Assembly (NCBI GenBank): GCA_022750355.1
Contig: JAKIVW010000033.1
Span: 7,830 to 13,842 of the forward strand
Length of the DNA stretch: 6,013 nt
Direction: 5' to 3'
Source of the DNA: Thermoplasmata archaeon
Lineage (GTDB): Archaea; Thermoplasmatota; Thermoplasmata; Lutacidiplasmatales; UBA184
The notes beneath the pieces are model-generated. The model searched no databases. It was not told the origin of the DNA and worked only from the letters and a program-made list of their open reading frames with translations. Position numbers and translations under genes: made by a program. Numbering within the stretch: the first letter of the stretch is position 1; each line of letters begins with the position of its first letter. Below are positions 1 to 4,130 of the stretch, piece after piece.

Positions 1-2
1 CC

Positions 3-314
3 GGCGGATCCGAGGACCCGCTGCCTCGGTATCTCCGTGTCCTGCGAGGACTGGCATCGGGCGGCGGTTGGCTCGGTACATTGGGGGAGCTGGGCCGCCT
101 GACCAAGGAGGATCCGGACGCCGTTTTCGGTTCCTTGCTGAAATTTCACTCGCAACTCACGCAGAACCACCTGGTCGTCGCTCCGGTCGAGGTGGAGGAC
201 GGCTGGCGCTGGTTGGTGGTCGACCGGACCCGACTCCGCTCGTTCGATCCTCCCGTGATCGACTTGGCCGACCCGGGAACTCCGGGGGCACCGGAACCTC
301 AGGCGTTGAGCTAG
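3..314 (+). CDS. 3' end of an unrecognised gene (5' end outside window)
   Basis: The frame is open from the left edge of the window to a TAG at 312-314, giving about 103 residues. It therefore looks like the C-terminal part of a longer protein rather than a short gene starting at the internal TTG at 81. Third codon positions are strongly G/C, as in the neighbouring genes. The visible part has an amphipathic stretch (RYLRVLRGLASGGGWLGTL), then a helix-like segment, then a beta-like segment (NHLVVAPVEVEDGWRWLVV), and ends in a Pro/Gly/Ala-rich tail. I cannot assign a family. The WLGTLGEL stretch is faintly like the end of polysaccharide deacetylase domains, but that is a guess. The last half is overlapped on the opposite strand by the C-terminal extension of the cyclase-like gene, and only one of the two readings is likely to be real there; I favour this one. 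Confidence 0.6.
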   Translation, partial: GGSEDPLPRYLRVLRGLASGGGWLGTLGELGRLTKEDPDAVFGSLLKFHSQLTQNHLVVAPVEVEDGWRWLVVDRTRLRSFDPPVIDLADPGTPGAPEPQALS

Positions 315-1437
315 ACCGTTTCCTTCGAGACTCACTCCTAGTCCGGCCCTTCGAGGCTTGTGGTCCCGACCTTACGTCGCGTGCGGTTTCGGTTCGTGGC
401 TTCGAACTGGGCACACGATTCGGCGTGCCGTGAAGGGGCCCTCCCATCCGTGCTAGGACTACACGGGCTCGCAGCGTGATCATCTTGCTCGGTTGTCCTG
501 GGGTCTCGACCCCCCAGGGTGTAGGGCGGTCCTTGGGATGCTGGGCGATCCATTCCGCGACACCTCCTTCCACGTCCGGGTGAAGGGCGTCGAGGTTCCA
601 CCGGCCGTCCGGGCGCCGTCTCTCTCGTAGGGTGGTTAGAGCGAATTCGAGTCTCCGATCGGAAGCGTAGCCCAGAGCAGTGAGCAGATCGAGACCGACC
701 AAGAGGTCGTAGTAGTAGTGGACGGGGTAGTGAAATCGGTTCCACGGCAGGTACTCCCCACCCTGGACGTGGAGTTCGCGCTGAAGGAAGAACTCCGCCC
801 CGCGTTCGACCACAGTATGCATGGCGGTCGTCCACTTCTCCCGGGGATACACCGCAAAGGCGCTGAGCGCCTCCCAAGAATCCAAATTCCGCCCGGACCC
901 GTAGCAGGACCAACCCCCTTTGGGGTCGGCCGCGCTCACGAGCCACTCGAGCGCGCTTCGGACCCGCGGGTCGTCCTCGTACCCGAATTGGATGAGCGCG
1001 CGGGCCGTGTTGCCCGCGATGCAGAGATGGCCCTTCGATTTCGGGCTGCCCCCGAACGATCCGTCCTTCGAGCCGAGCCGGGACATCCACAGCTCGCAGG
1101 ATTCCTCGATCCCCGGGGTCGACCGGGTAACGCCCAGGTCGGCGAGGACCAGGAGCTTCCAGTTGGTCGAGAGGTACTTCGGCCAGTAGAGGCTCTTGCC
1201 CTCGTGCCACCATCCTCCCGGCCTCCGGTCGCGAAGAATATCGGCCGCCCATCCCGACCGGCCGATCCGTTCTCGAGCTTCGATGACCTCGGGGTCGGTC
1301 GCGGGCCGTCGTAGGACCTGGGTCAACGTTCGGTATCGCACCGACGGTTCGACCTTTTCGAGCAACCAGTCGAGTACCGGATCGGGGGCGCGCGAACGGA
1401 CGCCCTTCGCCTTCATCGAACGGCCGGGCTCTCCCAT
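157..1437 (-). CDS. Squalene-cyclase/prenyltransferase-like alpha-barrel protein with odd C-terminal extension
   Basis: The frame encodes 426 residues. Residues about 18-332 resemble a widespread family of terpene-cyclase-like (alpha/alpha toroid) proteins of unproven function. It starts with a helical segment, DPVLDWLLEKVEPSVRYRTL (residues 19-38), followed by Gly/Trp repeat turns: RPGGWWHEGKSLYWPKY (72-88), DGSFGG (125-130), GGWSCYG (174-180) and PDGRW (276-280). The fold closes with PSKMITLRARVVLARM (316-331), where such proteins normally end. I see no DxDD class II cyclase motif and no zinc-site set of a protein prenyltransferase, so enzymatic cyclisation should not be assumed. Start: ATG at 1437, with GAGGT three bases upstream; an internal ATG lies at 1416. 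The gene follows the zinc-ribbon gene after six bases, implying one transcript. Residues 333-426 are Arg/Pro/Ser-rich, lack Trp and Tyr, and run antisense into the convergent gene. They look like read-through or the result of a frameshift. Barrel confidence is high; the stop is doubtful. Confidence 0.85.
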   Translation of the reverse strand: MGEPGRSMKAKGVRSRAPDPVLDWLLEKVEPSVRYRTLTQVLRRPATDPEVIEARERIGRSGWAADILRDRRPGGWWHEGKSLYWPKYLSTNWKLLVLADLGVTRSTPGIEESCELWMSRLGSKDGSFGGSPKSKGHLCIAGNTARALIQFGYEDDPRVRSALEWLVSAADPKGGWSCYGSGRNLDSWEALSAFAVYPREKWTTAMHTVVERGAEFFLQRELHVQGGEYLPWNRFHYPVHYYYDLLVGLDLLTALGYASDRRLEFALTTLRERRRPDGRWNLDALHPDVEGGVAEWIAQHPKDRPTPWGVETPGQPSKMITLRARVVLARMGGPLHGTPNRVPSSKPRTETARDVRSGPQASKGRTRSESRRKRSSSTPEVPVPPEFPGRPSRSREDRTSGVGSGRPPTSASRPPPRPERRPGGSA

Positions 1438-1443
1438 CGGACC

Positions 1444-2043
1444 TCACGTCATGACGAGGGTGAGGCTCCCCGTGTAGTCGGAGCCGGGGCACTGTATGGA
1501 GAACGTCAGGTCCACGGTCTCGTTCGCCGGGACGGTCAGCGGGACACTGACGTTCGTCACGCTAAATCCGGCCGTCGGGGTGGAGACAGCCACGATCGTG
1601 CACGGCAGAGTCCCTCCCGACGACGCGTTCGCCCCGGAGATGAGATAGTCAAATCCAACCAGATCGCCGGTGCTTGCGTTGAATCCGTCACCGTACTCTC
1701 CGTCGAGGCCACAGACGTTGTCGGGCGAGTCCACGTTGATGATCGTGACCTGGATCTCGGGGCCCGGAGGGACAAGGAGGAACGATACGACTCCGAGGAC
1801 CAGGATGACCGCGACGATGACCGCGAGAACCACGAGCAGCCGGGATCGGCGACGGGGAGCCGCATACTGCGGTGGGGCACCCGCCCATGAATTGGTCGAC
1901 CCTGGAAACGGAGGGGCTGGGGGGGGAGCGTTCGACGGGAGCGGAGTGGCCGCTCCGGTCGCGAAGGCGCTGCCACAATACTGGCAGAAGGCCGCGCCAG
2001 CAGGGTTGCTGCCTCCGCAGTTCGGGCACATTTGCGCGGCCAT
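1444..2043 (-). CDS. Zinc-ribbon, single-helix membrane protein with secreted beta-rich domain
   Basis: The 199-residue product has three parts. Residues 6-23 form a CxxC-x10-CxxC zinc ribbon (CPNCGG ... CQYCG; Cys 6, 9, 20, 23). Residues about 30-63 are a Pro/Ala-rich linker. RRRSR (64-68) precedes a strong membrane helix at 69-91, and the positive-inside rule places the ribbon in the cytoplasm. Residues about 95-199 form an extracytoplasmic, probably Ig-like beta domain with three Cys (111, 148, 185) and four N-x-S/T sequons (122, 139, 164, 174), all on the outer side. This architecture is common in archaea; I know of no specific function, and a membrane-anchored sensor or adaptor is only a guess. 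The ATG at 2043 gives the complete ribbon; ATG at 2031 would start directly at MCPNCG and is also possible. No Shine-Dalgarno sequence precedes it, but an AT island 24-31 bases upstream suits a leaderless archaeal promoter. The downstream barrel gene begins six bases after the TGA. Confidence 0.88.
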   Translation of the reverse strand: MAAQMCPNCGGSNPAGAAFCQYCGSAFATGAATPLPSNAPPPAPPFPGSTNSWAGAPPQYAAPRRRSRLLVVLAVIVAVILVLGVVSFLLVPPGPEIQVTIINVDSPDNVCGLDGEYGDGFNASTGDLVGFDYLISGANASSGGTLPCTIVAVSTPTAGFSVTNVSVPLTVPANETVDLTFSIQCPGSDYTGSLTLVMT

Positions 2044-2066
2044 GGCGGGCGCTTGAGAATTCGCAC

Positions 2067-2074
2067 TTACTTAG
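2067..2074 (-). promoter_or_regulatory. Candidate TATA-like element for the zinc-ribbon gene
   Basis: Read on the minus strand the bases are CTAAGTAA, a small AT island in very GC-rich DNA, centred about 27 bases before the ATG at 2043. That is where an archaeal TATA box sits for a transcript beginning at or next to its start codon. It is not a canonical TTTATA box, and the assignment rests only on position and composition. Confidence 0.35.
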
Positions 2075-2095
2075 CCGAACCGCTCGCGCGGGCGG

Positions 2096-2118
2096 CGGGG
2101 GGAAATGAATTCCCCCCG
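2096..2118. repeat. Perfect 9-bp inverted repeat, 5-nt loop
   Basis: The left arm CGGGGGGAA (2096-2104) pairs exactly with the right arm TTCCCCCCG (2110-2118) around the loop ATGAA (2105-2109). It lies in the divergent promoter region, 53 bases before the zinc-ribbon ATG and about 158 bases before the GTG of the seven-helix gene. There is no following T-tract, so it is not a typical terminator. A dyad operator for a dimeric regulator, or an RNA hairpin, are the likely readings. Confidence 0.7.
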
Positions 2119-2131
2119 GTGGAGCGGGACG

Positions 2132-2143
2132 GGGGCCGGCCCC
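2132..2143. repeat. 12-bp GC palindrome
   Basis: GGGGCCGGCCCC is a perfect, spacer-free palindrome that begins 14 bases after the end of the larger inverted repeat. In DNA this rich in G and C a 12-bp palindrome can occur by chance. Its place beside the first dyad in a promoter region is the only reason to list it. Confidence 0.45.
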
Positions 2144-2263
2144 TGGGACCGGGGGAGTCCGGGTCCGTTTGTTCGTACGCTCGGGGGATTAAGCTCCGGG
2201 CGAACGGGGCGTTGGGCTCTTGCGCATGAAAGTCGACCGATCCAATCGCGGACGAAGTCTCTC

Positions 2264-2269
2264 GGGGGT
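2264..2269 (+). promoter_or_regulatory. Shine-Dalgarno-like site deciding the GTG start at 2276
   Basis: GGGGGT ends six bases before the GTG at 2276 and, with the following CGA, resembles the archaeal GGAGGTGA consensus with two mismatches. It favours GTG 2276, where the first membrane helix begins almost at once, over the upstream in-frame ATG at 2105. Confidence 0.45.
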
Positions 2270-2275
2270 CGACTG

Positions 2276-2965
2276 GTGAGCGCGCTCGACTACGCGATTG
2301 CGAGTTCGCTGGTGGCCCTGTCCCTCATGCTGCTGGCGTTGTCGGTCCGCGCCTTGGTCCGGTATCGGAAATCCCCGACCCGCGCCCAACTGATGTGGGG
2401 TTCTGGGTTGATCTTCGCGACCGGGGCGATGATGATCGAATCCGTGGTGTTCCTCGGCTCGGTATCCAGCGTGCTGCTCCAGATCTACGTGTTCTTCTCC
2501 GCCGCGATCGTCGGAGTGCTCTCGTTGGGCGCCACCCGAATCCTGCGAAGTCCGCGAGTGGAACGTGCCTACACGTACTACATCGTCGCCACCTGCGGCC
2601 TCGTGGCCGTGTTCAGCTTCCTTACCCCGCTCCCTCCGGCATCGATGGTTTCGTCCGGGATCATCACGGGTGACCCTCCCGTGCTCTTGCTGGTGCTCTC
2701 GTCGCTGGTGACCGTTCCCGCGACGGTCGTCCTCCTGACCGCTTCCTATCTCTCCCTTCGGAGGAATTGGCGGTGGCAGACCCTGCTCATGATCGGCGGC
2801 GCATTGATCTTGGGCGCGGGGGGCACCCTGTACATCGCCTCCTTCCCGGTCGCCCTCTACTACGCCGAGTTCCTCGGGATCATCCTGTTGTTCTTTGGAC
2901 TGATCACTCTCCCGCAGTCCGCCAGTTCCGTCACACCGGTGTCGGCGGGTCAGGCCTCGTCCTAG
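2276..2965 (+). CDS. Seven-helix integral membrane protein of unknown function
   Basis: From the GTG at 2276 the product has 229 residues, with seven hydrophobic segments at about 5-28, 36-58, 63-87, 98-118, 135-158, 167-189 and 192-212. Basic residues cluster in the first, third and fifth loops (RALVRYRKSPTR, TRILRSPRVER, SLRRNWRW), predicting N-terminus outside and C-terminus inside. There is no soluble domain beyond a short Ser-rich tail. The seventh helix has no lysine, so this is not a microbial rhodopsin. It resembles the stand-alone seven-helix sensor or transport modules found in archaea, but I cannot name a family or ligand. The frame extends upstream to ATG 2105, adding 57 low-complexity residues without a hydrophobic signal; I reject that start in favour of the GTG with its Shine-Dalgarno-like site. 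The next gene begins 130 bases downstream, so co-transcription is uncertain. Confidence 0.82.
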   Translation: MSALDYAIASSLVALSLMLLALSVRALVRYRKSPTRAQLMWGSGLIFATGAMMIESVVFLGSVSSVLLQIYVFFSAAIVGVLSLGATRILRSPRVERAYTYYIVATCGLVAVFSFLTPLPPASMVSSGIITGDPPVLLLVLSSLVTVPATVVLLTASYLSLRRNWRWQTLLMIGGALILGAGGTLYIASFPVALYYAEFLGIILLFFGLITLPQSASSVTPVSAGQASS

Positions 2966-3095
2966 GGAGTTCCGGATTCGAAAGTTCGAGGACCGCACGC
3001 CCACCCCGAAAACGCGGTCGGCTCCGTTGGCCGTTCGTGGCGGCCCGAACGAGCCGTTATCGGGACGAGCGCGCTCTCGAGCCGGACGTCATCTC
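2966..3095. other. Intergenic spacer with no clear signal
   Basis: These 130 bases lie between the seven-helix gene and the SDR gene. I find no T-run terminator, no strong hairpin and no canonical TATA box. The AT-containing spot GTTATC near 3056-3061, 35-40 bases before the SDR ATG, is the only weak promoter candidate. Confidence 0.4.
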
Positions 3096-4061
3096 ATGAC
3101 CTCGGAAGGAACCGTCCGAACTGCGCTCGACTCCTCGGGCTCGAGGTCCCGCGTCCTCGTCATCGGCGCGAGCGGCTTCCTCGGCCGAGCGGTCGTTCGG
3201 GCCCTTGCCGAGGAGGGGCACGAAGTCCGGGGCCTGGTACGGGACACGGCCAAAGGGGAACGGGTACGAGAGGCCGGAGGGATCCCCTTTCTCGGGGACA
3301 TTCTCGATCCAGGGTCCCTGCGTGGGGCCGCGAAGGGGTGCGCCGCCGCGATCCATCTCGCCGCGCATCCCTCCCGGGACGAGGACGGTACGCGAGTCCG
3401 AGTCGAGGGGACTCGGTCCCTGATCGACGTGGCCCACTCCGAAGGTCTCCACCGGGTGCTGGTGGGCTCGGGATATTGGGTGTATCGTGGACAGTCCGAG
3501 TGGATCACCGAGGATTCCACGGTCGATCCACGAGGCGAGTCCCGAGCGAACTACGAGGCGGAACGGGCCGGGTTGCGGGCCAACTCCTCCGGGGACCTGG
3601 AGGTCTTGGTCCTGCGACCGGGGATGGTCTACGGAGACGGGTCGTGGTTCCGGAGTCTCGCGCTCTCGATTCGGGCCGGAGAGTATTCGGTCGTCGGCGA
3701 CGGTACGAACCGATGGTCGTTCGTCTCGCTCCCGGACACCGCTAGCGCATTTGCCCGCGTCCTCACCGCGGGCGTCGGGGGCGAAGTCTACAACGTGGTC
3801 GATGGTACTCCCGCACCCCTTCGAGAGTTTGCGGATTTTGTAGCGGCCCAGGTGGGCGCGCCACCGCCCCCATCGATATCCCCGGAGGCGGCCGCGAAGG
3901 AGATGGACGACGTGGTCGCCCACCACTTGGCGGCGGATCGCGCCACCTCCAATCAGAAGCTCGTTCGGCTCGGGTGGCGCCCACGGTTTTCCACCTACCG
4001 CGAGGGCGTGCCGGGCGTGTTGAAGGAGATCTTCCCCCGGGGCCCCGGTCGTGGACGTTGA
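3096..4061 (+). CDS. NAD(P)-binding extended SDR (epimerase/dehydratase-like), probably atypical
   Basis: The 321-residue protein has the usual length and order of an NAD-dependent epimerase/dehydratase-type extended short-chain dehydrogenase. A Rossmann fold opens with VLVIGASGFLG (residues 20-30; glycines 24, 27, 30). R49 after the second strand suggests NADP(H). GDILD (67-71) and AIHLAA (85-90) follow, then VLRPGMVYGDG (172-182), and a C-terminal substrate half with YNVVDG (232-237) and SNQKLVRLGWRP (285-296). The catalytic YxxxK is not recognisable: in the expected place the sequence is ESRANYEAERAG (148-159). Y153 followed by R157 is the nearest fit, but aligning the following EAER with the family leaves Glu, Ser or Asn at the key positions. 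It may therefore bind nucleotide without classical SDR chemistry. ATG 3096 lacks a clear Shine-Dalgarno sequence; a TTG at 3027 would add 23 Arg/Gly-rich residues and is less likely. Substrate unknown. It lies 69 bases upstream of the secreted propeller gene on the same strand. Confidence 0.9.
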   Translation: MTSEGTVRTALDSSGSRSRVLVIGASGFLGRAVVRALAEEGHEVRGLVRDTAKGERVREAGGIPFLGDILDPGSLRGAAKGCAAAIHLAAHPSRDEDGTRVRVEGTRSLIDVAHSEGLHRVLVGSGYWVYRGQSEWITEDSTVDPRGESRANYEAERAGLRANSSGDLEVLVLRPGMVYGDGSWFRSLALSIRAGEYSVVGDGTNRWSFVSLPDTASAFARVLTAGVGGEVYNVVDGTPAPLREFADFVAAQVGAPPPPSISPEAAAKEMDDVVAHHLAADRATSNQKLVRLGWRPRFSTYREGVPGVLKEIFPRGPGRGR

Positions 4062-4130
4062 GCCGTTTCCGCAGGGGTTTCGTGAAGTTCGGGAAGGGTT
4101 GAAGTCAGGTTGACGACATACCCACGGTCG

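Larger units (their letters stand above)
2044..2275. promoter_or_regulatory. Divergent intergenic control region
   Basis: This 232-base spacer lies between the minus-strand zinc-ribbon/barrel pair and the plus-strand seven-helix gene, so it should hold promoters for both directions. It contains a perfect hairpin-capable inverted repeat (2096-2118), a GC-only palindrome (2132-2143), a TATA-like island on the minus strand (2067-2074) and a weaker AT-containing spot, GATTAAG, at 2187-2193 that could serve the plus-strand gene with a leader of about 60 bases. An open frame from ATG 2105 crosses much of it in frame with the seven-helix protein, but the encoded 57 residues are Gly/Arg/Ser-rich and featureless, so I treat the region as noncoding. 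Confidence 0.55.

Noticed and set aside
68..433. 121-codon plus-strand frame near the left edge
   Set aside because: It is Gly/Arg-rich, overlaps the better-supported partial gene ending at 314 in another frame, and shows no domain.
706..719. GTAGTAGTAGTG short tandem repeat
   Set aside because: On the minus strand it simply encodes the HYYYD stretch of the barrel protein; four units are too few to treat as a microsatellite.
338..1492. 384-codon minus-strand frame overlapping the cyclase-like gene
   Set aside because: It is another frame of the same region, Arg/Pro/Gly-rich, without the toroid motifs. It is useful only because its stop at 338-340 shows where a frameshifted barrel gene could end.
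2105..2275. N-terminal extension of the seven-helix protein from ATG 2105
   Set aside because: The 57 extra residues are Gly/Arg/Ser-rich without a signal or helix, the ATG lies in the loop of the inverted repeat, and GTG 2276 has a Shine-Dalgarno-like site and starts directly before the first membrane helix.
2189..3004. 271-codon minus-strand frame opposite the seven-helix gene
   Set aside because: The product is an Arg/Glu/Gln/His-rich string with no motif, and the plus strand encodes a clear seven-helix protein.
4062..4130. Possible terminator between the SDR and the propeller gene
   Set aside because: Short GTTT-type runs are present but there is no hairpin and no long T-tract, so neither a bacterial nor an archaeal terminator can be supported.
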